Assembly: GCF_003490935.1 (NCBI RefSeq)
Contig: NZ_QQGD01000002.1
Span: forward strand, 248,001-312,000
Reading direction: 5' to 3'
Length of the DNA: 64,000 nt
From: Haemophilus haemolyticus_M
GTDB taxonomy: Bacteria > Pseudomonadota > Gammaproteobacteria > Enterobacterales > Pasteurellaceae
The notes beneath the pieces were generated by a model that was given only the letters and a program-made list of their open reading frames with translations, made no database searches and was not told where the DNA came from. Below, piece after piece: positions 26,876 through 35,369 of the stretch. A program made the translations under genes and the position numbers. The first letter of the stretch is position 1. Each line of letters starts with the position of its first letter.

Positions 26876-27502
26876 TTATGCTTTAACTGCTGGCTTAACG
26901 ATAACATCGCCATTGATAGCACCAGGCACAGAACCTTTTACTAATAGCAATTTACGCTCAGCATCTACACGAACAACTTCAAGTGATTGAACAGTTACAC
27001 GTTCAGCACCTAAATGTCCTGCCATTTTTTTACCTTTAAACACACGACCTGGAGTTTGGTTTTGACCAATAGAACCAAGTACACGATGTGATAAAGAGTT
27101 ACCATGAGTCGCATCTTGAGTACGGAAGTTCCAACGTTTAACACCACCTTGGAAACCTTTACCTTTAGAAGTACCAGTAACATCTACTTTTTTAACATCT
27201 GCAAAGATGTCAACATTGATTTCTTGACCTAAAGTGAATTCTTCACCTTCAGTACGAAATTCCCATAAACCGCGACCAGCTTCAACACCTGCTTTCACGA
27301 AATGACCTGCTTCAGGTTTAGTTACACGATTCGCTTTTTTAGAACCAGTAGTAACTTGAACTGCAGTATAGCCATCGTTTTCAAGAGTTTTAACTTGAGT
27401 TACGCGGTTGGCTTCGATTTCGATAACGGTAACTGGTACAGAAACACCGTCTTCATTGAAGATACGGGTCATACCAACTTTACGACCGACTAAACCAATC
27501 AT
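26876..27502 (-). CDS. rplC: Ribosomal protein L3
   Basis: L3 initiates 50S assembly and reaches the peptidyl-transferase centre. The 208 residues start MIGLVGRKVGMTRIFNEDG and contain the modified-Gln region HGNSLSHRVLGSIGQNQTPG, where PrmB methylates a glutamine in E. coli. Confidence 0.98.
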   Translation of the reverse strand: MIGLVGRKVGMTRIFNEDGVSVPVTVIEIEANRVTQVKTLENDGYTAVQVTTGSKKANRVTKPEAGHFVKAGVEAGRGLWEFRTEGEEFTLGQEINVDIFADVKKVDVTGTSKGKGFQGGVKRWNFRTQDATHGNSLSHRVLGSIGQNQTPGRVFKGKKMAGHLGAERVTVQSLEVVRVDAERKLLLVKGSVPGAINGDVIVKPAVKA

Positions 27503-27518
27503 TGTAATAACCTCTTAA

Positions 27519-27830
27519 TTAACCTAGGCTGATCTGCACGTCCACGCCGGCAGCCAAATCTAAACGCATTAATGCATCAACAGTTTTTTCTGTTGGCTCT
27601 ACGATATCTACTAAACGTTTGTGAGTACGAATTTCGTATTGGTCACGTGCGTCTTTATTTACGTGTGGAGAAATCAACACGGTGAAACGCTCTTTACGAG
27701 TTGGTAAAGGAATTGGACCACGAACTTGTGCACCAGTACGTTTAGCTGTTTCTACGATCTCCGCAGTAGATTGATCGATCAAACGGTGATCGAAAGCTTT
27801 TAAGCGGATACGGATTCTTTGGTTCTGCAT
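27519..27830 (-). CDS. rpsJ: Ribosomal protein S10
   Basis: S10 is a 30S head protein that also serves as the transcription antitermination factor NusE. The 103-residue protein starts [21 protein letters not shown] longer frame to 27971 exists, but its extra residues are not S10 sequence and fall in the leader. It is the first gene of the S10 operon. Confidence 0.98.
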
Positions 27831-28018
27831 TAGACCAGAGCTCCAATAAAATTTAGCTAATAAAAAACTAACACCAATCACAATTCTAACTTCAAAATAG
27901 AAAAGGAGGTGCAAGTTACCTGTTATATAGTCTCCAAATCGGAAACATTGTTTAGCGTGACATATCGTCATGCTCGTTTAATAAATGATTACATTAAACG
28001 GCTTTCATATTGAAAGCC
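27831..28018 (-). promoter_or_regulatory. S10 operon leader (L4 control region)
   Basis: About 190 bases of untranslated leader precede rpsJ, starting with a hairpin GGCTTTCA / TGAAAGCC. The length and position match the leader through which L4 autoregulates the operon in gamma-proteobacteria. The L4-binding hairpin itself was not folded. Confidence 0.55.
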
Positions 28019-28023
28019 CGCGA

Positions 28024-28052
28024 ATACTACACAAAAGTTAAACAAATTGCAA
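28024..28052 (-). promoter_or_regulatory. Promoter of the S10 operon
   Basis: On the minus strand, TTGCAA, 17 bases, TAGTAT is followed by the G+C-rich discriminator TCGCGGGC, as expected for a stringently controlled ribosomal promoter. Confidence 0.75.
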
Positions 28053-28073
28053 GGGATTTATTCAAAGCAAATA

Positions 28074-28139
28074 AAAAGTGCGGTCATTTATCACCGTATT
28101 TTCTCATCGAAAAACACTTAGAAAAATCACCGCACTTAG
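28074..28139 (-). terminator. Facing uptake signals after ftsX
   Basis: AAAAGTGCGGT (near 28076) and ACCGCACTT (near 28130) face each other across a loop of about 45 bases between the ftsX stop and the S10 promoter. The long loop makes its terminator role uncertain. Confidence 0.5.
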
Positions 28140-28149
28140 CATATTAAAA

Positions 28150-29082
28150 TTATTGATGGTTATCTAATAGCGTAATATGTCGTTTCGCTACAATCCACGC
28201 ACCAACATATCCCATAATTAAACAGCACACTAATAAGAATACAAATTCCCCAACGCCTAATCCATTCAAACTGAATTGGACGGCAAAAATATCCGTTACG
28301 TATTTCACGGCAGAAGTAAAATAGCTGATAATAAAACTACTAAAAATTGCAGCAGCTAATCCACCTAATACAGCATAAATCATCCCTGTATAAAGGTAAG
28401 GACGAAGAATAAATTGATCTGTCGCACCAAGCAATTTCATCACATCAATACTTGATCGGCTACTGTACACATCAGAGCGAATACTGTTACCAATAACCAA
28501 AAATACCGCTATCGTCATTAATACAGTGCAGAAAATTGCCACATGGGCAATTAACCAAGAAAGTGCGGTTAATTTTTCCATCCAATCATTATCCAAGCGA
28601 ACTTCTTGTACTCCTTTGATTTTATTTAAATTTGTACGTAATTCATCACGTTTTTCTGAAACATTAAATTCGCTCGTTGGTTTTACCATAACGACCGCAG
28701 GTAATGGATTATCATCTAGAATTTCTAATTCTTCACCAAAGCCAGACCAGCTTTTAAATTCCTTTAAACTTTCTTGGCGAGAAACATAATTCAGTGATCC
28801 CACCCCTTCTTGTTGACGAATTTTCTCTACCACTAAATTCGCATCTTCTTCACTTAAATTCTTATGAAGATAAATCGTCAATTCACTTTCAGGATAAAAT
28901 TGCGTGGTCGCTAAATGTAAATTTTTCCACATTAAATAGCTCACGGTTGGGATCGTCAGAGATACAGCAATCACCAAAATCGTGAGCAGCGTGCCAAATT
29001 TACGTTGCCATAAATCCACCCATACTGCACGCAAAGTATAGGCTGTTTGAACAAAAAAGGATGCATCCGTTGGTCGGCTCAT
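28150..29082 (-). CDS. ftsX: Cell division protein FtsX
   Basis: FtsX is the membrane partner of FtsE; together they relay division-site signals to periplasmic amidase activators such as EnvC. The 310 residues show one N-terminal membrane segment, a periplasmic domain (SELTIYLHKNLSEEDANLV onwards), then three more membrane segments. It starts nine bases after ftsE ends. Confidence 0.95.
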   Translation of the reverse strand: MSRPTDASFFVQTAYTLRAVWVDLWQRKFGTLLTILVIAVSLTIPTVSYLMWKNLHLATTQFYPESELTIYLHKNLSEEDANLVVEKIRQQEGVGSLNYVSRQESLKEFKSWSGFGEELEILDDNPLPAVVMVKPTSEFNVSEKRDELRTNLNKIKGVQEVRLDNDWMEKLTALSWLIAHVAIFCTVLMTIAVFLVIGNSIRSDVYSSRSSIDVMKLLGATDQFILRPYLYTGMIYAVLGGLAAAIFSSFIISYFTSAVKYVTDIFAVQFSLNGLGVGEFVFLLVCCLIMGYVGAWIVAKRHITLLDNHQ

Positions 29083-29091
29083 GATTATTCC

Positions 29092-29748
29092 TTAATAACG
29101 TAAATAACCTTGTTCAAGTACAAGACAAGGTTTTGGTTTTTGTTGAATTAAATTAATGTCGTGAGTAGCAATTAACACAGTCATTCCGAGACGATTAAAT
29201 TCTTCAAACAAATTAAAAATGCCTAAAGAAAGTTCATCATCTAGGTTACCCGTTGGCTCATCTGCTAGTAAAAGTTGAGGTTTATGCACAATCGCACGTG
29301 CAATATCAACGCGTTGCTGCTCCCCTCCAGAAATTTGTGGTGGCAAATAGTGCGCTTTATTACGCAATCCTACACGATCTAAAGATGCCATCGCACGTGT
29401 ATGCGCATCTTTTGGATGCATACCTGCAATAATCAATGGCAATGCCACATTTTCCACCACTGTACGATCTGTTAATAAACGGTAATCTTGGTGAACCATA
29501 CCAATTTGGCGACGCAAAAATGGAATTTCATATTTTGACAAGCGAGTAATATCGTGTCCGTTAAACCAAATTTGACCCGCGTTGGCTTTTTCCATTCCCA
29601 TAATAAGCTTGAGTAATGTACTTTTCCCTGCGCCTGAATGCCCAACTAAGTAAGTCATACTTCCCACTGGAAGATGAAAATTCAAGCCTTGTAACGCTGG
29701 CTGCGTTGCGCCATGATAGGCTTTAGAAACATTTGAGAACTTAATCAC
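29092..29748 (-). CDS. ftsE: Cell division ATP-binding protein FtsE
   Basis: FtsE is an ABC ATPase that acts with FtsX at the septum. The 218-residue protein has Walker A GHSGAGKSTLL, signature SGGEQQRVDIARA, Walker B LLLADEPTGNLD and the switch His in IATHD. The order ftsY-ftsE-ftsX is the conserved one. Confidence 0.96.
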   Translation of the reverse strand: MIKFSNVSKAYHGATQPALQGLNFHLPVGSMTYLVGHSGAGKSTLLKLIMGMEKANAGQIWFNGHDITRLSKYEIPFLRRQIGMVHQDYRLLTDRTVVENVALPLIIAGMHPKDAHTRAMASLDRVGLRNKAHYLPPQISGGEQQRVDIARAIVHKPQLLLADEPTGNLDDELSLGIFNLFEEFNRLGMTVLIATHDINLIQQKPKPCLVLEQGYLRY

Positions 29749-29766
29749 AATTTTTCCTTATTCTTT

Positions 29767-31113
29767 TTATTCTTCTTCATGAACGAATAATGCCTCAATA
29801 AATTCTTTGGCATTAAACTCACGTAAATCTTCAATTTTCTCGCCTACACCGATATAGCGAATAGGCAACTTAAACTGATCGGCTATGGCAAAAATCACGC
29901 CGCCTTTTGCCGTACCATCTAATTTTGTTAGAGATATCCCCGTTAAACCAACAGCCTCATTAAATAACTTCGCTTGGCTAATAGCATTTTGTCCCGTCCC
30001 AGCATCCAGCGTAAGCATGATTTCATGTGGAGCAGTTTCATCATATTTTTTCATAACACGAACGATTTTTTTCAGTTCGTCCATTAAGTTATTTTTATTT
30101 TGCAGACGCCCCGCTGTATCCGCAACAAGAATATCAATATTACGTGCAGCCGCTGATTGCATCGCATCAAAAATCACTGATGCAGAATCAGAACCGGTGC
30201 TTTGCGCAACAACTGGAATATGATTGCGCTCTCCCCAAACTTGAAGCTGCTCAACGGCCGCTGCACGGAAAGTATCGCCCGCCGCAAGCATCACTGATTT
30301 TCCTTCAGCCTGAAATTTACGTGCAAGCTTACCAATTGTCGTCGTTTTACCCACGCCATTTACGCCCACCATTAAAATCACATAAGGTTTCTTCGTAGTA
30401 TCAATCACAAGAGGCTGCGCTACCGGCTCAAGAATATCAGCCATTTCTACTTTTAATTGTTGATATAAAAGCTCGGCATCTTTTAATTCTTTGCGGCTTG
30501 TATGTTCAGTCAAATTTTTGATGATTTTACTTGTTGTCGGCACGCCAATATCCGCAATCAACAATTGTTCTTCTAATTCTTCAAACAACTCATCATCAAT
30601 TTTTTTTCCTAAGAAAAAACTACGAAAACCCGCGCCAATATTTTGTTTAGTTTTCAGTAATCCCTTAACTAAACGACTAAAAAAGCCCCCTTCACTTGGC
30701 TTTTCGCGAGTTTCAATTTCAACAACAGGCTGAAGCTCATCTTTAATATCTTCAACAATTTCAGATTCAACCACGGTTTCTGTAATCGGAAGCTCATCTT
30801 CTAAATTTTTCGCTTCGATGATTTCTTCGACTGGAGCAAGTGCGGTTGAAATTTCCTGTATTTTTTCTTCTTCAACTATTTCATTCGTCTCAATACTTTC
30901 ATCTAAAAACGGCTTAGAATCCACCGCTCTTTCTACTATCTCTAATTCAGGCTTTTCTTCAACTAAATCATGAGTTTCAAGTTTTTCAATAGATGGCTCG
31001 ACATTCTTAATCTTTTCTTCTTCAATTTTCGGCTCAATTTTAGGTTCATCTTGCTTTTTATTACGTCCAAATAACGATGCCCAAAATCCGCCTTTTTTAT
31101 TTTCTTCAGCCAT
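29767..31113 (-). CDS. ftsY: Signal recognition particle receptor FtsY
   Basis: FtsY is the SRP receptor GTPase that delivers ribosomes making membrane proteins to SecY. The 448 residues divide into an acidic, variable A domain (about 1-145, rich in Glu) and the NG domain. The latter has G1 GVNGVGKTTTIGKLA, DTAGR and TKLDGTAKG. It heads the ftsYEX operon and is divergent from rsmD. Confidence 0.96.
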   Translation of the reverse strand: MAEENKKGGFWASLFGRNKKQDEPKIEPKIEEEKIKNVEPSIEKLETHDLVEEKPELEIVERAVDSKPFLDESIETNEIVEEEKIQEISTALAPVEEIIEAKNLEDELPITETVVESEIVEDIKDELQPVVEIETREKPSEGGFFSRLVKGLLKTKQNIGAGFRSFFLGKKIDDELFEELEEQLLIADIGVPTTSKIIKNLTEHTSRKELKDAELLYQQLKVEMADILEPVAQPLVIDTTKKPYVILMVGVNGVGKTTTIGKLARKFQAEGKSVMLAAGDTFRAAAVEQLQVWGERNHIPVVAQSTGSDSASVIFDAMQSAAARNIDILVADTAGRLQNKNNLMDELKKIVRVMKKYDETAPHEIMLTLDAGTGQNAISQAKLFNEAVGLTGISLTKLDGTAKGGVIFAIADQFKLPIRYIGVGEKIEDLREFNAKEFIEALFVHEEE

Positions 31114-31209
31114 AAAATGCTCTCTTAACTGTAATCCGATAAAAATGTCGTTTATTCTAGCAAAAAATCGTCTAAACTAAGCACAATTTTCAATAAAAAT
31201 CGAATCTTT

Positions 31210-31791
31210 ATGAAAAAAATACAAACGCCAAATGCAAAAGGCGAGGTTCGCATTATTGCAGGTCTATGGCGAGGGCGAAAACTTCCAGTATTAAATTCAG
31301 AGGGCTTACGCCCAACTGGCGATAGAGTGAAAGAAACGCTTTTTAATTGGTTAATGCCTTATATTCATCAGTCTGAATGTTTAGATAGCTTTGCGGGGAG
31401 CGGCTCATTAGGTTTTGAAGCACTTTCTCGCCAAGCGAAAAAAGTGACTTTTTTAGAACTAGATAAAACTGTCGCCAATCAATTAAAAAAGAATTTACAA
31501 ATGCTCAAATGCTCATCAGAACAGGCCGAAGTGATTAATCAAAGTAGTTTGGATTTTCTAAAACAGCCACAAAATCAACCGCACTTTGATGTGGTGTTTT
31601 TAGATCCACCCTTTCATTTTAATTTGGCAGAACAAGCAATTAACTTGCTTTGTGAAAATAATTGGCTAAAACCCAATGCGTTAATTTACGTAGAAACAGA
31701 GAAAAATAAACCGCTCATCACTCCTGAAAACTGGACGTTATTGAAAGAAAAAACAACGGGAATGGTGAGTTATCGTTTATATCAGAATTAG
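31210..31791 (+). CDS. rsmD: 16S rRNA (guanine966-N2)-methyltransferase
   Basis: RsmD methylates G966 of 16S rRNA using S-adenosylmethionine. The 193-residue protein shows the SAM motif DSFAGSGSLGFEA and the catalytic motif DVVFLDPPFHF (a D-PP-F variant of NPPY). It is divergent from ftsY, as in E. coli, and lies 10 bases before trmL. Confidence 0.94.
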   Translation: MKKIQTPNAKGEVRIIAGLWRGRKLPVLNSEGLRPTGDRVKETLFNWLMPYIHQSECLDSFAGSGSLGFEALSRQAKKVTFLELDKTVANQLKKNLQMLKCSSEQAEVINQSSLDFLKQPQNQPHFDVVFLDPPFHFNLAEQAINLLCENNWLKPNALIYVETEKNKPLITPENWTLLKEKTTGMVSYRLYQN

Positions 31792-31801
31792 AGAGAAAAT
31801 T

Positions 31802-32284
31802 ATGTTAGATATTGTTTTATATGAGCCAGAGATCCCACAAAATACCGGTAACATTATTCGCCTTTGCGCCAATACAGGATTTCGCTTGCACTTAATTGAA
31901 CCCCTAGGTTTTACCTGGGATGATAAACGCTTACGCCGCTCAGGTTTGGATTATCACGAATTTGCGGAAATCAAACACCACAAGACTTTTGAAGCCTTTT
32001 TAGAAAGCGAGAAACCCAAACGTCTCTTTGCACTCACAACAAAAGGCAGTCCAGCTCATAGCCAGGTGAAGTTTGAACTTGGGGATTATTTAATGTTTGG
32101 CCCAGAAACTCGCGGAATTCCAATGTCAATTTTAAATGAGATGCCGATGGAACAAAAAATCCGCATTCCAATGACAGCCAATAGCCGCAGTATGAACTTG
32201 TCTAATTCTGTTGCAGTAACGGTTTATGAAGCTTGGCGACAATTAGGCTATGAAGGTGCAGTAAATTTGCCAGAAGTAAAATAA
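31802..32284 (+). CDS. trmL: tRNA (cytidine/uridine-2'-O-)-methyltransferase TrmL
   Basis: TrmL methylates the ribose of the wobble base 34 of certain leucine tRNAs. It is a minimal SPOUT enzyme, 160 residues, with the knotted SAM-binding motifs LMFGPETRGIP and SRSMNLSNSVAVTVYE and the N-terminal PEIPQNTGNIIRLCANTG. It is probably co-transcribed with rsmD. Confidence 0.95.
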   Translation: MLDIVLYEPEIPQNTGNIIRLCANTGFRLHLIEPLGFTWDDKRLRRSGLDYHEFAEIKHHKTFEAFLESEKPKRLFALTTKGSPAHSQVKFELGDYLMFGPETRGIPMSILNEMPMEQKIRIPMTANSRSMNLSNSVAVTVYEAWRQLGYEGAVNLPEVK

Positions 32285-32287
32285 ACG

Positions 32288-32331
32288 AAAATAGCGGTTA
32301 AAAACTCAATGAGATTTTTAACCGCTATTTT
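32288..32331. terminator. Bidirectional terminator between trmL and the glycosyltransferase gene
   Basis: AAAATAGCGGTTAAAAA and TTTTTAACCGCTATTTT form a long stem with T runs on both strands between convergent genes. Confidence 0.9.
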
Positions 32332-32332
32332 G

Positions 32333-33148
32333 TTATTTAAATGGCACTTGTTTTCCGAACATTTTTATTTTTACTCGTCCAAATTCATTTTTTATTTTTT
32401 CTAAAATAGAAAACTTACGTTGATTTCCGTGCACTCTATCTCTCCCCTCTTTTAAACTGCTTTCAAAAGGATGATCTGGATGTAATACAAAATCTTGAAC
32501 GCAAATACCAGGTGAAAGTTGTACTATTTTATAATTCTTGAAATGTAAAAAATCCTCAAAAACAAGTGAATCAACCGCCACATCAAGTGGTTTATTTTTT
32601 ACTAATTCAAGCAAATATTTAGCCCCTTTCGCTGTAACAGTATATCCCGCACATCCTGATTGTTTCACTGTCATAGGATAAATATTTCTATCGCATTTTA
32701 CAGATTGTGGCTGTTTAAAGAACATTTTGCCATTTGCTTCTAATTTTAAGACATGAATATCATCAGAAATATAATCAATTTCTAATAATTCTTTAGCATT
32801 TTCTCCGAGATGAATATCATCTTCAAAGATATTGATATAGTTTAAATTATTTTCTAATGCTAAATCCCATAAAACAATATGGCTTAATGCGCAACCAATT
32901 TCTCCATCCGATAACTTGGCTTTAGGAGAACGATCTAATGTAATATTGAATTTTTTAGCAGTTTCTTCAATAATTTCGGGCGTGATAGCATCAAAAAATA
33001 CGAAAGGAATATTCTGCTTACCAAATTCTTCTGTAATATGTTTTCGGCGTTTTTGCTCGGTCGTTAAACTAATGACATAATTGTGCTGTGCTGTGCTGTG
33101 CTGTGCTGTGCTGTGCTGTGCTGTGCTGTGCTGTGCTGTGCTGTGCAT
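32333..33148 (-). CDS. lpsA: Phase-variable LOS glycosyltransferase (GT25, LpsA-like)
   Basis: This GT25-family enzyme is expected to add a hexose to the heptose inner core of lipo-oligosaccharide. The catalytic region begins NYVISLTTEQKRRKHI, and the family acidic block NIFEDDIHLG follows. The position between trmL and ribB matches lpsA of H. influenzae as I recall it. I start it at 33148: this ATG is followed at once by 12 CACAG units (four HSTAQ repeats) and then the enzyme, in frame. The next in-frame ATGs upstream (33211, 33223) lie in the ribB terminator. Gain or loss of one or two units would shift the frame, so expression should switch on and off; the sequenced state is on. Confidence 0.85.
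   Translation of the reverse strand: MHSTAQHSTAQHSTAQHSTAQHNYVISLTTEQKRRKHITEEFGKQNIPFVFFDAITPEIIEETAKKFNITLDRSPKAKLSDGEIGCALSHIVLWDLALENNLNYINIFEDDIHLGENAKELLEIDYISDDIHVLKLEANGKMFFKQPQSVKCDRNIYPMTVKQSGCAGYTVTAKGAKYLLELVKNKPLDVAVDSLVFEDFLHFKNYKIVQLSPGICVQDFVLHPDHPFESSLKEGRDRVHGNQRKFSILEKIKNEFGRVKIKMFGKQVPFK
33086..33145. repeat. Pentanucleotide repeat, 12 x CTGTG (CACAG on the coding strand)
   Basis: Twelve perfect five-base units directly follow the proposed ATG. A near-copy TTGTG precedes them on the plus strand. Because five is not a multiple of three, unit-number changes alter the reading frame. Confidence 0.97.
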
Positions 33149-33190
33149 AAAAGTTACCCAAATAAATAAAATGTGGAATGATATAAGATA

Positions 33191-33232
33191 AAAAGTGCGG
33201 TGAAAAATCATAGAAATTTTCACCGTACTTCT
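33191..33232 (-). terminator. Terminator of ribB from facing uptake signals
   Basis: AAGTGCGGTGAAAA and a TTTTCACCGTACTT arm pair across a short loop, followed on the minus strand by T-rich sequence. It starts six bases after the ribB stop. Confidence 0.8.
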
Positions 33233-33237
33233 TCATT

Positions 33238-33885
33238 TTAAATATTATGTGCTAAACGATACTCAACCAAATCTTCGATGGTAAGCACAGAATAACCAAA
33301 TTTCTTTGCAAATTCTACAATCTCAGGGGCGCGAGCCATTGTGCCGTCGTCATTCGTGATTTCACAAATCACACCTGCATGTTTAAATCCAGCTAGACGT
33401 GCTAAATCAACGGAAGCTTCAGTGTGTCCGCGGCGGGTAAGTACGCCACCATTTGCTGCACGAAGTGGGAAGACATGGCCTGGACGATGTAAATCTGCTG
33501 GAACTGCATTATCCGCAATCGCAGTTTTAATGGTTGTGACTCGATCTGCGGCAGATACGCCTGTAGAAACACCTTTCGCGGCTTCAATCGTCACAGTAAA
33601 AGCGGTTTTGTTTACGCTATTATTGTGTTCTACCATTGGCGGTAAATCGAGTTGTTGGCAACGTTCATCGGTAATGCACAAACAAACTATACCACTTCCA
33701 TAACGAATTAATTTTGCCATTTGTTCTGGCGTAATTGTTTCTGCTGGGAAAATTAAATCGCCCTCATTTTCACGATCTTCATCATCTAAAACTAATACGC
33801 CATTTCTATTTTTGAAAGCATTAATTGCATTAAGTACGCGTTCTTCAGCGGTATTGCCGAATGGAGATAAAATTGACTGATTCAT
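33238..33885 (-). CDS. ribB: 3,4-dihydroxy-2-butanone 4-phosphate synthase
   Basis: RibB converts ribulose 5-phosphate to the four-carbon unit of riboflavin. The 215-residue protein is the single-domain form. It shows the acidic metal-binding loop LDDEDRENEGDLIFPAE and the later substrate motif RPGHVFPLRAANGGVL. An FMN riboswitch lies directly upstream, so FMN should repress it. Confidence 0.97.
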   Translation of the reverse strand: MNQSILSPFGNTAEERVLNAINAFKNRNGVLVLDDEDRENEGDLIFPAETITPEQMAKLIRYGSGIVCLCITDERCQQLDLPPMVEHNNSVNKTAFTVTIEAAKGVSTGVSAADRVTTIKTAIADNAVPADLHRPGHVFPLRAANGGVLTRRGHTEASVDLARLAGFKHAGVICEITNDDGTMARAPEIVEFAKKFGYSVLTIEDLVEYRLAHNI

Positions 33886-33983
33886 AGTAATTTCCTAATT
33901 TGAGATTTCAATTAAATACCAGAATCAGGGCTGAGAAATGCAAATAAAATGAACGATTTGGGAACCCAATTCGTTTTATTCTC

Positions 33984-34152
33984 TTTCATCCAGACTTTAC
34001 TGTCGGCTTTGGAATTTCACCAAATCTGCTGACTTTAAAAGTGAACGTTAGGGCAATTTCGCAGGAAAAACTTGTCTGACATTGACCGCACTTTTAAACG
34101 CTCGTGGGCTTTACCACCGGTAGGGAATTTCACCCTGCCCTGAGAATGCGCA
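33984..34152 (-). promoter_or_regulatory. FMN riboswitch (RFN element) of ribB
   Basis: On the minus strand the leader opens with CAGGGCAGGGTGAAATTCCC, continues TACCGGTGGTAAAGCCC, and closes with GATTTGGTGAAATTCCAAAG, then CCGACAGTAAAGTCTGG. These are the conserved blocks of the FMN aptamer. An uptake signal is carried in the variable arm. A stem with T-rich sequence between the aptamer and ribB (near 33940-33980) could be the expression platform. Confidence 0.95.
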
Positions 34153-34256
34153 CTAAGTATAGCGCAAAATACCTAGGCACTAAATCAGAACGTGAAAAAT
34201 ATTTTCATTTAGCCTACAATAAACGCACTCAATTCTTACGCTATCAAGAGCGGATT

Positions 34257-35369
34257 ATGTCAAAAGCAAAAGAGAAAAAAGTCGGTGTTATTTTTGGGAA
34301 ATTTTATCCCGTACACACAGGCCATATAAATATGATTTATGAAGCGTTCAGTAAAGTCGATGAACTACACGTTATCGTGTGTAGTGATACAGAACGCGAT
34401 TTGAAATTATTTTACGATAGTAAAATGAAACGTATGCCAACCGTGCAAGATCGTTTACGTTGGATGCAGCAAATTTTCAAATATCAAAAAAATCAGATTT
34501 TTATTCATCATTTGGTTGAAGACGGTATTCCAAGTTATCCAAATGGCTGGCAATCTTGGAGTGAAGCGGTTAAAACTCTATTTAATGAAAAACATTTTAA
34601 ACCTTCAATCGTATTTAGTAGCGAACCTCAAGATAAAGCACCTTACGAGAAATACTTAGGTTTAGAAGTATCGTTAGTCGATCCTGACCGCTCTTTCTTT
34701 AATGTGTCCGCAACCAAAATTCGCACCACACCATTTCAATATTGGAAATTTATTCCGAAAGAAGTTCGTCCTTTCTTTGCCAAAACTGTGGCGATTTTAG
34801 GTGGAGAAAGCAGTGGTAAAAGCGTGCTTGTGAATAAGTTAGCTGCCGTATTTAATACCACTTCTGCATGGGAATACGGACGTGAATTTGTATTTGAAAA
34901 GCTCGGTGGTAATGAGCAAGCCATGCAATATTCTGACTATCCGCAAATGGCTCTTGGTCATCAACGATACATTGATTATGCCGTGCGCCATGCACATAAA
35001 ATTGCGTTTATAGATACGGATTTCATCACCACCCAAGCATTTTGCATTCAATATGAAGGAAAAGCCCATCCATTTTTAGACTCAATGATTAAAGAATATC
35101 CATTCGATGTCACTATTTTGCTGAAAAATAATACTGAATGGGTGGATGATGGCTTGCGCAGTTTAGGTTCACAAAAGCAACGCCAACAATTTCAACAACT
35201 ACTCAAAAAACTGTTAGATAAATATAAAGTCCCTTACATAGAGATTGAATCGCCAAGTTATCTTGATCGTTATAACCAAGTTAAAGCAGTCATTGAGAAA
35301 GTGTTAAATGAAGAAGAAATCAGTGAATTACAAAATAGTCCATTTATTATAAAAGGAAAACATCAATGA
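34257..35369 (+). CDS. nadR: NMN adenylyltransferase / ribosylnicotinamide kinase NadR
   Basis: NadR phosphorylates nicotinamide riboside and adenylates NMN to NAD. Haemophilus cannot make NAD de novo and depends on this route (V factor). The N-terminal nucleotidyltransferase has FGKFYPVHTGHINM; the C-terminal kinase has the P-loop GGESSGKS. The repressor helix-turn-helix of enteric NadR is absent. I start at 34257 (MSKAKEKK). Upstream in-frame ATGs at 34104 and 34146 exist, and a 421-residue form is annotated for Rd as I recall, but that extension would overlap the antisense FMN riboswitch. Confidence 0.93.
   Translation: MSKAKEKKVGVIFGKFYPVHTGHINMIYEAFSKVDELHVIVCSDTERDLKLFYDSKMKRMPTVQDRLRWMQQIFKYQKNQIFIHHLVEDGIPSYPNGWQSWSEAVKTLFNEKHFKPSIVFSSEPQDKAPYEKYLGLEVSLVDPDRSFFNVSATKIRTTPFQYWKFIPKEVRPFFAKTVAILGGESSGKSVLVNKLAAVFNTTSAWEYGREFVFEKLGGNEQAMQYSDYPQMALGHQRYIDYAVRHAHKIAFIDTDFITTQAFCIQYEGKAHPFLDSMIKEYPFDVTILLKNNTEWVDDGLRSLGSQKQRQQFQQLLKKLLDKYKVPYIEIESPSYLDRYNQVKAVIEKVLNEEEISELQNSPFIIKGKHQ

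Noticed and set aside
27831..27971. Longer S10 protein
   Set aside because: The extra residues are not S10 sequence and fall in the operon leader.
33149..33223. N-terminal extension of the glycosyltransferase from ATGs at 33211 or 33223
   Set aside because: These ATGs lie in the ribB terminator stem and have no ribosome-binding site; the ATG touching the repeat is the better start.
34104..34256. NadR extension of 51 residues
   Set aside because: It is antisense to the FMN aptamer and upstream of the nucleotidyltransferase domain; kept only as an alternative.
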